Origin: Lachnospiraceae bacterium
GTDB taxonomy: Bacteria > Bacillota > Clostridia > Lachnospirales > Lachnospiraceae
Length of the DNA: 64,000 nt
Direction: 5' to 3'
NCBI GenBank assembly: GCA_910574285.1
Contig: CAJTAL010000001.1
Coordinates: 124,001 to 188,000, forward strand
Of this stretch, positions 1 to 9,236 are shown in pieces. Numbering within the stretch: the first letter of the stretch is position 1; every line of letters starts with the position of its first letter. The position numbers and the translations under genes were made by a program. A model generated the notes under the pieces. It was not told where the DNA came from, did no database searches, and saw only the letters and a list, made by a program, of their open reading frames with translations.

Positions 1-1381
1 CAATCCCAAGCATCTCTTCCTTCGGGCAAAATACCCGGTATTTTTTCCTGATCTCTATCAGCTTCTTCACAAAATCATGAAGTTCTCTGCTCTGTTCCAG
101 CTTCTGCCAGTCTATCCATGCCGTCGGGTTATCCTGGCAGTATACGTTATTATTCCCCTTCTGCGTATTCGCAAATTCATCCCCTGCCAGGATGCAGGGA
201 GTCCCCTGTGCCAACAGCAGAAGGAAAAATGCATTCCTCATCTGATTGCCCCGGAGTCTTACCACCGCTTTCTTCCTTGTAGGCCCTTCTGCCCCGCAGT
301 TCCAGCTATAATTATATTCCGGTCCGTCCTGATTATTCTCACCGTTCTCCTCGTTATGCTTTCTGTCGTAAGATACCAGATCAAACATCGTGAAACCATT
401 CTGCCCTGTGATACAGTTAAGAGCCCCGTCATTCTCGGAATGGCGGCGGAGCCAATACATCACTCCCGTCACCATTCCCTCGTCCCCTTTCAGGAAACGG
501 CGCATCACCGTCTGAAAATCAATACGGTGAACCAGGATCTTCGTCTTCTTCAAGATCGGGTCGGCATATATGGCAGCCATAGGCGCTACCTGCGGATTCA
601 GAATGAATCCGTCTATATGAAACTCTATCATATAATGCCTCAGGCACTCTTCCATCGTCTGCTTCGATATATCCTCATTGAACGGCATCTCCAGCACAAC
701 CTCTATCCCCGCTTTGTGGCATGCCTTTACCATATCTCTTAATTCTTTCACCGCGTCCTTCGACGCCGCATAGGAACCTTTGGGCGCAAACCAGTAAGCG
801 CTTCCGTATCCCCAGTAATTCCGATACCGCTGACACTCTTCAAAATCGTATACCGGCATACACTGAATCTGATTAATCCCAAGATCCTTCAGGTAAGGAA
901 TCTTCTCCATCACTCCACGGAATGTTCCCCGGTTCTCTACCTTAGACGACACATGCTTCGTAAAACCTCTGACATGCAGACTATACGCAACGACTGCGTC
1001 ATAGGGCAGGCATAAAGGCATGTCGCCCTCCCAGTCATAGGGTTCATTGTAGAGCACTCCCCGGACCTCATGCTTACTGACATCCCGCTTTTTGCCCCAA
1101 TTTTCACGGCCTGCTATCATTTTCACATAAGGGTCCACAACAACCTGTCCATCAATCCGGTAATTATATTCATATTCTGACACTTCTATATCTTCCAGCG
1201 CAAGATAACGGACTTCCCCGATTTCCTTCTTCATCTCGTATATGGCGCAAGGCTTCTTCCTGCCAATACGATACAATAATAACTGACACTCCTTCTCCTG
1301 CGGTACAGCCACAGAAAAATTCACTGTATTTCCTATCATAGTAGTTCCTAACGGTAAGGGCCTCCCCTGTATCTCCTTCAT
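1..1381 (-). CDS. GH13 glycogen-debranching-like protein, catalytic residues lost (3' end outside window)
   Basis: The first 460 codons are visible; the gene runs off the left edge. The start is ATG at 1381 behind AGGAAGG. The protein resembles GlgX/isoamylase/pullulanase: an N-terminal CBM48-like beta domain (about residues 8-95) followed by a GH13 barrel with recognisable stretches such as WGYGSAYWFAPKGSYA, FDLVSYDRKHN and QGTPCILAGDEF. The three catalytic positions are not conserved. The nucleophile motif DGFRFD reads DGFILN (Asn262), the acid/base Glu of LIAEPW aligns with His285 in ILVHRID, and the third acid of HDGF reads QNGF (Asn328). The fold is therefore clear but hydrolysis is doubtful. 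It may bind glucan or act as a regulatory paralogue; that is inference. The reading frame is intact, so it is not an ordinary pseudogene. Confidence 0.85.
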   Translation of the reverse strand, partial: MKEIQGRPLPLGTTMIGNTVNFSVAVPQEKECQLLLYRIGRKKPCAIYEMKKEIGEVRYLALEDIEVSEYEYNYRIDGQVVVDPYVKMIAGRENWGKKRDVSKHEVRGVLYNEPYDWEGDMPLCLPYDAVVAYSLHVRGFTKHVSSKVENRGTFRGVMEKIPYLKDLGINQIQCMPVYDFEECQRYRNYWGYGSAYWFAPKGSYAASKDAVKELRDMVKACHKAGIEVVLEMPFNEDISKQTMEECLRHYMIEFHIDGFILNPQVAPMAAIYADPILKKTKILVHRIDFQTVMRRFLKGDEGMVTGVMYWLRRHSENDGALNCITGQNGFTMFDLVSYDRKHNEENGENNQDGPEYNYSWNCGAEGPTRKKAVVRLRGNQMRNAFFLLLLAQGTPCILAGDEFANTQKGNNNVYCQDNPTAWIDWQKLEQSRELHDFVKKLIEIRKKYRVFCPKEEMLGI

Positions 1382-1468
1382 GTCTAATCCTTCCTGCTGA
1401 CCACAGCCGTCCGTTTAGAAACTGTATGGAAATATCCTGTGCAACCTAGGTTATTTACCTCCAGTTCC

Positions 1469-2470
1469 TTACTGCCATCCATCTACTCCATACATATCAA
1501 CATTATTCTGATCTATCATAAATACTTCTTCGTATGTCTCTCGTTCAAACTCTTTATCCTCTAAGATATCCATTGCGATCTTTGCGGCGGTCTTCCCCAG
1601 ACTGATGGGAGACTGCGCGGCGGTTCCGGCGATCTGCCCATTCGCTTTCTTAAGCTCTTTCTTGATATCCGGCGAGCCGTCCACGCCATAGATAATCACT
1701 TCTTTCAGCTCCGCAAGGTTCACCGCAGTCTTCGCGGCAACCGCCAACTGGTCATTCCCGCACATGACCGCTACGATCTCGGGATGTTCCTGAACAATCG
1801 TTTTCGCCGCTTCCAATGCCTTCTCAAATTCTCCGTTCGTATCTGCCCTCGCTACAACCTCGAATCCTTTCTCTGCCTCGGCTATCGCCTCTTCAAACCC
1901 TGTTATACGGTCATTGATCGAATTCTGGGTAGGACATTCCAGAATCGCGATCCTTCCTCCGTCCGGACACCTTACAATCAGATCCTGGCCGCAGATGTAT
2001 CCGGCCTCATGATTATCAGACCCTATGTAGGCATCTACGTAATCCATCTCTTTTACCTGCGTGTCCACATTGATAATCTTCACGTCTGCTTCCCTCAGTT
2101 CTTCGAGGGATTCCGTGATCTCCTCCCAATCCACCGGGCAGAGAAATATCGCGTCGATCCCCTCCTCGATCATCTCCTCTATCTGTGTCTTTTGAAGATC
2201 AGGATCTGACTGCGGATCTTTTGTGATCAGCGTATAGCCTCTTTTCTCCACCTGCTCTCTGATCGCCGATTCCAGTGTGATAAAATAAGGATTCTCCATG
2301 TCTATTCCTGTAAATCCCAGTACGTATGTATCCTCTTCTTCCGTAACCTCCTCTCCTGACTCTTCTGTAACCGCATTGTCCTCCGGTGTCCCCACATTCT
2401 TCTTACATGCCGCTATAAAAACACATATAAGCACCGCCAGCAATGCCCATAATATTTTCCTCTTCTTCAT
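1469..2470 (-). CDS. sugar ABC transporter substrate-binding lipoprotein (RbsB-like)
   Basis: This 333-residue exported protein starts at ATG 2470 behind AGGGAGG; longer in-frame starts upstream lack a ribosome site. The N-terminus MKKRKILWALLAVLICVFIAAC is a lipoprotein signal with the lipobox Cys at residue 22, followed by an acidic linker. From about residue 50 it shows the periplasmic-binding-protein type 1 fold (Peripla_BP_4): GFTGIDMENPYF, NVDTQVKEMDYVDAYIGSDN, and the second-lobe motif VMCGNDQLAVAAKTAV. This family binds ribose, galactose, inositol or similar sugars. No permease or ATPase gene lies beside it, so it is an orphan here and the substrate cannot be named. It is transcribed toward the GH13 gene, separated by about 87 bp. 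Confidence 0.85.
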   Translation of the reverse strand: MKKRKILWALLAVLICVFIAACKKNVGTPEDNAVTEESGEEVTEEEDTYVLGFTGIDMENPYFITLESAIREQVEKRGYTLITKDPQSDPDLQKTQIEEMIEEGIDAIFLCPVDWEEITESLEELREADVKIINVDTQVKEMDYVDAYIGSDNHEAGYICGQDLIVRCPDGGRIAILECPTQNSINDRITGFEEAIAEAEKGFEVVARADTNGEFEKALEAAKTIVQEHPEIVAVMCGNDQLAVAAKTAVNLAELKEVIIYGVDGSPDIKKELKKANGQIAGTAAQSPISLGKTAAKIAMDILEDKEFERETYEEVFMIDQNNVDMYGVDGWQ

Positions 2471-2687
2471 ATATTCCTCCCTGTCCCCCCGGCAGACTGT
2501 CCCAAAACTGCTTGCCGGTACTGTGATTACCCGCCGAACGGAATACCGGCAATGGTATAATCCCTGCCGCCTAATCAACATCTATTCTACAACATTTTTC
2601 ATCATTTGACTACCCTATGTAAAAACCTTCTTGCATTTTGTACGGTCCTTTGATAGAGTAAAGGTATCTGGAAAGGAGGCGGAAACC

Positions 2688-2975
2688 ATGGATGAATACA
2701 TGACAGTAGAACTGACACTCGAAAACGACGAAGTCGTCACTTGCGCGATTCTTACTTTATTCGAGGCTGCAGATAAGGAATATATCGCCCTGCTCCCTCT
2801 TAATGAAGACGGAACCACGGAAGAGGGCGACGTGTTTCTCTACCGCTATATCGAAACCGCAGACGGAGAACCTGAACTTGAGAACATTGAAGACGATGAG
2901 GAATATGAAATTGCCGCCGACGCCTTCGATGAATGGATGGACACACAGGAATTCGATGAATTACCTGACGAGTAA
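2688..2975 (+). CDS. DUF1292 family protein
   Basis: A 95-residue, very acidic protein starting at ATG 2688 behind a strong GGAAAGGAGG site. It carries the DUF1292 pattern: MTVELTLENDEVVTCAILT, then YIALLPL, then VFLYRY and a C-terminal EEYEIAADAFDEWMD. Members are small cytoplasmic proteins in Firmicutes, often near mreB/ruvX/alaS-type genes; no biochemical role is established. It stands alone on the plus strand and converges on the helicase gene, with which it overlaps by 15 bp at the 3' ends. Confidence 0.85.
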   Translation: MDEYMTVELTLENDEVVTCAILTLFEAADKEYIALLPLNEDGTTEEGDVFLYRYIETADGEPELENIEDDEEYEIAADAFDEWMDTQEFDELPDE

Positions 2976-4817
2976 CTCTTCTATAAAACGGGAAGGACTT
3001 AAGTCTTTTCCGTTTTTCTCTTTTACATAGCTGATGATCAGTTTCTCCTTTGCCCTCGTCATCGCGACATAGAACAGCCTGCGTTCTTCCTCCAGATCTT
3101 CTTTCCTGCATGCTTTCCTGTAAGGCGTGCTTCCTTCATTCCCTTCTATAATGAATACCACTTCATACTCCAGCCCTTTCGCGCCGTGCATGGTCAGAAG
3201 CGATACGCCTTTCCTGTCCGCCGATCCGGCTCCGCTTCCGGTCCTTGTATTCTTCTCCTCCATCGCTTCTTTATAATGCCTGACGTGGGCAAACCACTCG
3301 CCGATCGTCTGATATGCCTTGGAATTCTGCTGGATTTCGTCTAATACCGCCAGGAGTTCCTCCTCCGGCATCTTCCGGTAAACCGCATATTCCCGGAGAA
3401 AATCATCATAGCCGATTCCCTTCCGGATATACTGGATCGCGGCAAAAGGCGTCTTATCTTTTATCATCTTCATATCCCATTCCAACTGATCGATCCGATC
3501 CATCATCCATCCCTTGTCACAATAGAAATTGCGCAATGATTCATAAGTTACCCTGCTTCCTTCCATACTTTCACGGCTGATATAACGCTTCGGCCTATTC
3601 GCGACCTGAAGGAAGTACTTGCGTTCACAATCCCCCTGCGCCAGATGAAGGTAGCTCATTATATCTGTCCCGATGAAATGATCGTACAGATTCCCCGGTT
3701 TCTCCTTGATCTCGAAGGGAATCTGGTGCTCCGCCAATGTTTCTGCCAAAGCCCTTGCATCCAGATTTGTCCGGTATAATACCGCCATCTCTTCATAAGG
3801 AATCCCTTCCCCGCAGTATTCCCGGATCTTTTCAAGAACATACTCCCCTTCTTCCACCGGATCCTTTGCTTCCTGTATATGGATCGCCCCGCCTTTCCCC
3901 TTCCAGGCGGTGATCTTCTTATCGAACCGTTCCTGATTGTTGGAGATAACCCGCAGCGCGCCGTTTACCACATGAGCCGTCGAACGATAATTCACGTTCA
4001 GCAGGATCTCCTTTGCGTCTTTATAATCTTTCCTGAATTCCATCATAATTCCCGGTTTCGCACCCCGGAATCCATAGACGGACTGATCGTCGTCTCCTAC
4101 CACGAACAGATTATCTTCCGGCGCCGCCAGCATACGCACCACATCATACTGAGCCTGGTTCACATCCTGGAACTCATCCACCAGGATATAACGGAACCTC
4201 TCCTGCCACTTCTTCAGTATATCCGGTCTTTGAAGAAACAGCCTCCGGCAGTCAAGAATCATATCTTCAAAGTCGATCTTGCGAAACCTCTGCTTCTCCT
4301 CTTCATATGCCAGATACAGCTCCCGGAACCGGGCCGCTCCGTAACGCAGCGATTCGTATGTACCAATCTCATAACAATTATTCTTTACATTTCCTATCTC
4401 AACAGCCAGTTCCTGAAGAAAATCCTTCTCTTCTTTGGCATTCTCTACTTCTTCCCAGTCCATCCGCGCCGTTATCCGGCGAAGCAGTTCAAACTTCTCA
4501 CCCTCAGACAGCAGATTGCCTGAATCCAGTTTATACGCCCACTTCAGAATCCCATAATAGATCCCGTGAAAGGTTCCGAAGGTTACCGGTATTCCGGGTC
4601 TTTCCATGACTTTCCGGAAACGTTCCCTCATCTCCGCCGCGGCATATTTCGTAAAGGTAATGACCAGAATCTCTTCTGGCCTTACCTTATACTCTGTAAT
4701 CAGATATTCTATTCTCTTTGCTATGGTAAGAGTCTTCCCTGAACCGGGACCGGCGAGAACCATACATGGTCCCTCCTTGTGGGCGACCGCCCTTAACTGA
4801 GCTTGATTCAGACTCAT
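2961..4817 (-). CDS. UvrD/PcrA-like superfamily 1 DNA helicase
   Basis: 618 residues, start ATG 4817 behind AAGGGGAATCT, only 9 bp after the gltX stop, so it is probably co-transcribed with gltX. SF1 helicase motifs are complete: Q motif LNQAQLRAV, Walker A GPGSGKT (residues 23-29), motif Ia TFTKYAAAEM, motif II VDEFQDVNQAQ (about 213-223), motif III GDDDQSVYGFRGA, motif IV NYRST, motif V LLTMHGAKGLEYEVVF and motif VI RRLFYVAMTRAKEKL. This predicts an ATP-driven 3'-5' DNA translocase. It is about 100 residues shorter than PcrA/UvrD and lacks their C-terminal tail, so it is an accessory UvrD-like helicase rather than the housekeeping PcrA. Confidence 0.93.
   Translation of the reverse strand: MSLNQAQLRAVAHKEGPCMVLAGPGSGKTLTIAKRIEYLITEYKVRPEEILVITFTKYAAAEMRERFRKVMERPGIPVTFGTFHGIYYGILKWAYKLDSGNLLSEGEKFELLRRITARMDWEEVENAKEEKDFLQELAVEIGNVKNNCYEIGTYESLRYGAARFRELYLAYEEEKQRFRKIDFEDMILDCRRLFLQRPDILKKWQERFRYILVDEFQDVNQAQYDVVRMLAAPEDNLFVVGDDDQSVYGFRGAKPGIMMEFRKDYKDAKEILLNVNYRSTAHVVNGALRVISNNQERFDKKITAWKGKGGAIHIQEAKDPVEEGEYVLEKIREYCGEGIPYEEMAVLYRTNLDARALAETLAEHQIPFEIKEKPGNLYDHFIGTDIMSYLHLAQGDCERKYFLQVANRPKRYISRESMEGSRVTYESLRNFYCDKGWMMDRIDQLEWDMKMIKDKTPFAAIQYIRKGIGYDDFLREYAVYRKMPEEELLAVLDEIQQNSKAYQTIGEWFAHVRHYKEAMEEKNTRTGSGAGSADRKGVSLLTMHGAKGLEYEVVFIIEGNEGSTPYRKACRKEDLEEERRLFYVAMTRAKEKLIISYVKEKNGKDLSPSRFIEELLVR
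2987..3017 (+). terminator. intrinsic terminator of the DUF1292 gene, inside the helicase coding region
   Basis: AACGGGAAGGACTT is followed directly by AAGTCTTTTCCGTT and a T5 tract. All 14 positions can pair if G-T pairs are allowed. It sits 12 bp past the DUF1292 stop and simultaneously encodes the helicase C-terminus around KNGKDLSPSR. Confidence 0.7.
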
Positions 4818-4826
4818 AGATTCCCC

Positions 4827-6287
4827 TTATCTCTTTAACATCTCTATTCCTTTTGTGATTCTCTTAAGAGATTCCTCTTTGCCAAGAATCTCCATGATCT
4901 CCGTCGCACCGCCCGGAGTATTCTGTTTCCCGGACACGGCGGTTCTGACCGGCCACATAACGAACCCTGTCTTATACCCCTTGTCATCCACATAAGCCTT
5001 TAAGACGGCAAATAACGCGTCATTGCTGAAATCCTCCTGTGCTTCCAGCAAAGGCAGCACCTCTTCTAATACATTCAGCGACTTCTCTTCATTCGTCTTC
5101 ATCTTCTTATGGCAGTACATCGAAGTATCATATTCTGGCAGCTCCTCGAAGAAATCAATCTGCTCTCTGATATCCGGAAATACCTCTATCCGGGTCCTTA
5201 CAAGAGCCGCAATCTTTCTCAGATCATAATCCTTCGTCACAGTCTCCCGGATATACGCTTCCGCCATACGATAGAAGCGCTCCTCGTCCATGGCTTTAAA
5301 ATATTCTCCGTTCATCCACTTAAGCTTTACGATATCAAAGACCGCCGGGGATTTACTCATATGGCGGTAGTCAAACTCCCGCACCAGCTCTTTCAGAGAG
5401 AAGATTTCCTGGTTTCCTTCCGGGCACCATCCAAGCAAAGCCACGTAATTCACAACCGCTTCCGTCAGGAACCCCTGCTCGATCAGGTCCTCATAAGAAG
5501 AATGGCCGCAGCGTTTACTAAGCTTCTTATGGTTCTCGTCGGTGATCAGCGGGCAGTGGACATACGTCGGTATCTCCCACCCGAAAGCCTCATATATTCT
5601 GTTATACTTCGGCGCGGAGGACAGATATTCATTGCCCCGGACCACATGTGTGATTCCCATAAGATGATCGTCGATGACATTGGCAAAATTATACGTAGGA
5701 TACCCGTCCGATTTGATCAGTATCAGATCTTCCAGTTCTTCATTGGGCACGGTGATATCTCCGTAGATATCGTCCTTGAAGGTCGTCGTCCCTTCCGTCG
5801 GCATATTAAACCGGATGACATACGGCTTTCCTGCCGCCAGGTTCGCCTCCACTTCCTCTTTACTAAGCCCCAGGCAGTGCTTGTCATAGACTACGATCTC
5901 CGTACCTCCCTCCTCGGACACGCTGCTCTTAAGAGACGCAAGCCTTTCTTTATCGCAGAAGCAATAGTAAGCGTCCCCCTGGTCGATCAACTGCTTCGCA
6001 TACTTAAGGTACAGACCGGACGCATTACGCTCGCTCTGCACGTAGGGCCCGACTCCCCCATCCTTGTCGGGTCCTTCGTCATGAACCAATCCTGTCTCTT
6101 CCAGCGTATGATAGATGATATCCAAGGCGCCTTCTACAAAACGTTCCTGATCCGTATCCTCTATCCGAAGCATGAAATCCCCGTCCTCATGCTTCGCGAT
6201 CAGATACGCATACAGCGCCGTCCTTAGATTCCCCACATGCATCCGGCCGGTGGGGCTTGGTGCAAATCTTGTTCTTACTTTACTCAT
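4827..6287 (-). CDS. gltX: glutamyl-tRNA synthetase
   Basis: 486 residues, the usual length. Class I synthetase signatures are present: the HIGH-type motif in [13 protein letters not shown] (residues 8-20) and the KMSKS-type motif KLSKR (255-259) in [13 protein letters not shown]. It charges tRNA-Glu, or is non-discriminating, with glutamate in the cytoplasm. The N-terminus overlaps the upstream SIR2-like gene by 8 bp (ATGAGTAA), which implies translational coupling. The UvrD-like helicase follows 9 bp downstream, so SIR2-like, gltX and helicase form one operon. Confidence 0.97.
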   Translation of the reverse strand: MSKVRTRFAPSPTGRMHVGNLRTALYAYLIAKHEDGDFMLRIEDTDQERFVEGALDIIYHTLEETGLVHDEGPDKDGGVGPYVQSERNASGLYLKYAKQLIDQGDAYYCFCDKERLASLKSSVSEEGGTEIVVYDKHCLGLSKEEVEANLAAGKPYVIRFNMPTEGTTTFKDDIYGDITVPNEELEDLILIKSDGYPTYNFANVIDDHLMGITHVVRGNEYLSSAPKYNRIYEAFGWEIPTYVHCPLITDENHKKLSKRCGHSSYEDLIEQGFLTEAVVNYVALLGWCPEGNQEIFSLKELVREFDYRHMSKSPAVFDIVKLKWMNGEYFKAMDEERFYRMAEAYIRETVTKDYDLRKIAALVRTRIEVFPDIREQIDFFEELPEYDTSMYCHKKMKTNEEKSLNVLEEVLPLLEAQEDFSNDALFAVLKAYVDDKGYKTGFVMWPVRTAVSGKQNTPGGATEIMEILGKEESLKRITKGIEMLKR

Positions 6288-7032
6288 GTCTCCAATCTCC
6301 TAATTCTCTTTGTATTTTCTCTATCCAGTCATCAACCCTCTCATGGATCACGATATCTGCATAGCGGTCCGAATAATGAGGCGTCTCGTTTACCAGTATC
6401 AGCTTCTTTCCTTCATAATAATCCGTAAGCTGGCTGCACAGATAAGACTTCATGTTCGTTCCAAGCACTAACAACACATCGGCTCTCTGAATCTCCTCTG
6501 CCGCCCTGGTGATCACACTGTTGTCTACCATCTCCCCGAACAGGCATACCCTTGGCCTTACAGGGGTCTTGCAGTGTTCACAGAGCGGAACCCTGTCCGA
6601 ATCCCTGATATACTCCATCGGGTAGGTCCGCCCGCAGTGGGGGCAGAAGTTGTCATATACATTACCGTGCAGGTCAATAACATTCTTACAGCCTGCCTTG
6701 CGGGGCAGTCCGAATATCCTTCTGGTAATAATACACTGTATCAGTCCTCTTCTTTCCAGCTCGGCCATCCCTGTGAATCCTTTTCCCGGCGGCTTCTCCA
6801 ATTGACTTAATAATTCGTCGCGGTAAAACTTATAAAACTTCTCTTTCCTGGTTGAATAAAAGGCACTGGAAAACATCTCTTCCATAGAGTATCCATACTT
6901 CTGCTCAATATCATAAGACGCATCTCCGTCCCGGATCGCTGGGTATCCACTTTCAAGCAGCATGATATATCCGCTTAAAGCCGTGGTGTATCTGCTCTCT
7001 TTCAGCATCTGGAGCAAGTTCCCTTCTAACAT
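6280..7032 (-). CDS. SIR2-like (sirtuin-fold) protein with degenerate NAD motifs
   Basis: 250 residues from ATG 7032 (ribosome site GGAAGGTGAG); the frame is open farther upstream without a ribosome site. The sirtuin fold is visible: two zinc Cys pairs (C130-x2-C133 and C151-x2-C154), the catalytic-type His in DLHGNVY (H122), [10 protein letters not shown], and LLVLGTNM in place of the usual GTSL. The classical NAD-binding GAGxS is replaced by SGYIM (20-24), and the TQNIDGLH motif reads TRRIFGLP. This belongs with the clostridial SIR2-like proteins whose NAD pocket has drifted. Deacylase activity is doubtful; NAD or ADP-ribose binding is possible. It overlaps gltX by 8 bp and heads that operon. 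Confidence 0.75.
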   Translation of the reverse strand: MLEGNLLQMLKESRYTTALSGYIMLLESGYPAIRDGDASYDIEQKYGYSMEEMFSSAFYSTRKEKFYKFYRDELLSQLEKPPGKGFTGMAELERRGLIQCIITRRIFGLPRKAGCKNVIDLHGNVYDNFCPHCGRTYPMEYIRDSDRVPLCEHCKTPVRPRVCLFGEMVDNSVITRAAEEIQRADVLLVLGTNMKSYLCSQLTDYYEGKKLILVNETPHYSDRYADIVIHERVDDWIEKIQRELGDWRHE

Positions 7033-7154
7033 ACGCTCACCTTCCTTTGTAATACCTGTCCCATCCTCTACGCCCTCATACTGGTACGCCGTTTGGTATA
7101 CCAATGCAATGACATTTACTATAGTTACATTGTACCATAGATGCAAGGATTCCT

Positions 7155-7676
7155 TCAACCTTTTCTATTTTCATCTCCTTCATCTCTTTCATTTATATAA
7201 ATGCTGTACTTTCCTCTGGGACGTCTGAAATGAAACAAACTATTGAACAAGCCATGGAATACATCCCTCGGTATCGACACGACGAACACAATTCCAAGTA
7301 CTATGGCAAACGCGACTTTTACAGACTCCATCCCTCTTCTCGACGCCTCCGCAAGCTGATTCGTCACCATGTAATACACGGTATAATAGACGCCTGCCCC
7401 CGGCACCAGCGGTATGATTCCCGATACCAGGAATATGGTGATAGGACATTTCATCAGTACCGTCAGTGCCCTTGAAAGCAGCACAACCACCAGCGTCCCG
7501 AAGAAGGAGGCGCAGGCGGCGGAAGCATGGCCGCTCACGAAGGCATAATATGTTAGCCATCCCGCCATTCCGGTGAGGCCGCAGCACACATAATATCGCT
7601 TTGGGACATTGAATATTACCGCAAAACTTACCGTTCCCATGAAGGAGCATAAGGCATTCATGACGACATGTATCAT
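7155..7676 (-). CDS. threonine/serine exporter family, small (DUF3815) subunit
   Basis: 173 residues starting at ATG 7676, which overlaps the stop of the upstream gene by 4 bp (ATGA). It is strongly hydrophobic with four or five predicted membrane segments and the DUF3815 pattern VNALCSFMGTVSFAVIFNVPKR at its start and IIPLVPGAGVYYTVYYMV later. In Firmicutes the ThrE-type exporter is split into a DUF1212 protein and this DUF3815 partner. Both are present here as a coupled pair, so the product is probably an inner-membrane exporter of threonine/serine or related amino or organic acids. Confidence 0.85.
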   Translation of the reverse strand: MIHVVMNALCSFMGTVSFAVIFNVPKRYYVCCGLTGMAGWLTYYAFVSGHASAACASFFGTLVVVLLSRALTVLMKCPITIFLVSGIIPLVPGAGVYYTVYYMVTNQLAEASRRGMESVKVAFAIVLGIVFVVSIPRDVFHGLFNSLFHFRRPRGKYSIYINERDEGDENRKG

Positions 7677-8905
7677 AATACCATCCCTCCTATCAGACTG
7701 TTGTAGAGACTTAATGTGGCGCCCACGCCCACCGAGATACACACAAAGACAAGCAGGGCGTCGATCATGCGCACCGTACCGGACAGGAAATCACTGTCCG
7801 CGATATCCCTGATGGCGTTCACGAACGCAAGTCCCGGCACCAGCGGCATGATCGAACCGATGATCATCCCGTCCATCTTGATATTTCCCAAAAACGGAAG
7901 ATGGAGCGCCAGTATGGCCAATACCGTGATGATCACTCCGCCGATGATATTGACGATAATCTTGGATATATTATGCTTCTTTGCTTTCAACACCCATAGA
8001 TACAGGATGCACCCGATAAAGAACGCGATGACGCTCTCTGTCACGGCAGCGCCCATCATATATCCGAAAAACCCGCTTCCGATTCCTGCCGCAAGCACTT
8101 GAAGATACCCTCTTACCGGAGGCATATTGTCTATCTTTCCCAACCTGCGCAGCGCCTCCTCGACTCCTACATTTCCCGCCGATATCTCTCTTGAGAGGGC
8201 GTTTACCTCCGCCACGATTCCCAGATGAGTCGACGACAACGGCACCTGCTTCACCTTCGTATACGCCTCTTCCATACCGTTCTCCGCGCTGACAAAGATG
8301 GCGTGGCTCAGGATGAACGTATCCACATATTCCACGTGAAAACGGCGGCAGATTCTAGTAATCGTCTCATCTACCCGGAATATCTCCGCGCCGTTCTTTA
8401 AGAGTATCCGGCCTGCCTCCAGAGCCAGATCAACCACCTTCTTCACATCTATAACCGAATCCAGTTTTTTTTTCATGAATATCTTATCCGTTATCCTGAT
8501 CCCGTCTTCATAGATTGGTTCCTGATAATGGTCCGCATAGTAATTCACCGCCATATGAGAATTTACGAAACCGCTGCGTTCCAGAAACTCTATCATCTTC
8601 TTACCGTTTCCGGTTCCCGCATACATAGTATCGCACACATCGCTGTAATACTCGCATATATAATGAATAAGATATGCCGCATACCCTTTTCCTCTGTCCT
8701 GTACCCGCGTCGCGATATTCTTCAGCTCACATTTACGGTTCTTCAATAGCTGAACCACGCAGACAGAACAGACGTCCCCTCCGTTTACCAAGACAAACAT
8801 CTCACTCTGGTAAAGATATCTCTCAATCATATCTTTCTGAGGGTCAGCCATAAGCAGCATATCCATATAATCATCTTTATCTCTTGTAATCTGCCGGATC
8901 TTCAT
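7673..8905 (-). CDS. GNAT acetyltransferase fused to ThrE-type (DUF1212) exporter subunit
   Basis: 410 residues from ATG 8905 behind AAGGGGGT. Residues 1-145 form a GNAT domain (KIRQITRDKDDYMDML, acetyl-CoA loop VQDRGKGYAAYL, FLERSGFVNSHMAVNY). Residues from about 150 form a DUF1212/ThrE domain (VDLALEAGRILLKNGAEIFRVDETI, then several membrane helices including GSIMPLVPGLAFVNAIRDI). The two domains are normally separate genes. Here they are joined in one frame exactly at ATG-A9-CTG (A9 run at 8465-8473 on the plus strand as T9). The internal ATG at 8476 could also start the exporter alone. The DUF3815 subunit follows with a 4-bp overlap. Confidence 0.85.
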   Translation of the reverse strand: MKIRQITRDKDDYMDMLLMADPQKDMIERYLYQSEMFVLVNGGDVCSVCVVQLLKNRKCELKNIATRVQDRGKGYAAYLIHYICEYYSDVCDTMYAGTGNGKKMIEFLERSGFVNSHMAVNYYADHYQEPIYEDGIRITDKIFMKKKLDSVIDVKKVVDLALEAGRILLKNGAEIFRVDETITRICRRFHVEYVDTFILSHAIFVSAENGMEEAYTKVKQVPLSSTHLGIVAEVNALSREISAGNVGVEEALRRLGKIDNMPPVRGYLQVLAAGIGSGFFGYMMGAAVTESVIAFFIGCILYLWVLKAKKHNISKIIVNIIGGVIITVLAILALHLPFLGNIKMDGMIIGSIMPLVPGLAFVNAIRDIADSDFLSGTVRMIDALLVFVCISVGVGATLSLYNSLIGGMVL

Positions 8906-9061
8906 ACCATACCCCCTTGCTTTACAATTCTGACAATTCATTTCTATACATAATCTTAATTATTATAACACCTGATTTCCAAAAATTGTAGTCTGTCTGC
9001 CACTTGTTCTTCTCCTTTTTACAATTTACAAGTTAGGAATTTCTCCTTCCAGTGCAATTCA

Positions 9062-9225
9062 GATGCTCTACAGTCAAATCGTACTCACAAGAGGAATGCC
9101 GCTGATGAAATCGATGCCGAACTTATGAAGGAGTTTGGTATATGAGTGAACAGTACAAAGTCATCTACTCCCCACAGGCAGCAGATGACTTAAAAGACAT
9201 TTATTCTTATATTGCGTTTGAACTT
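9062..9225 (+). pseudogene. remnant of a type II toxin-antitoxin pair (antitoxin tail plus RelE/ParE toxin N-terminus)
   Basis: A frame ending NAADEIDAELMKEFGI with TGA at 9143-9145 looks like the tail of an antitoxin. It overlaps, by ATGA, an ATG at 9142 that opens MSEQYKVIYSPQAADDLKDI and continues YSYIAFEL, the typical first helix region of a RelE/ParE-family toxin. After about 28 codons the similarity stops and the frame runs into the opposite-strand gene. The rest of both genes is missing, so this is a truncated, inactive pair. Confidence 0.65.
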
Positions 9226-9236
9226 TCAGTTAGAAT

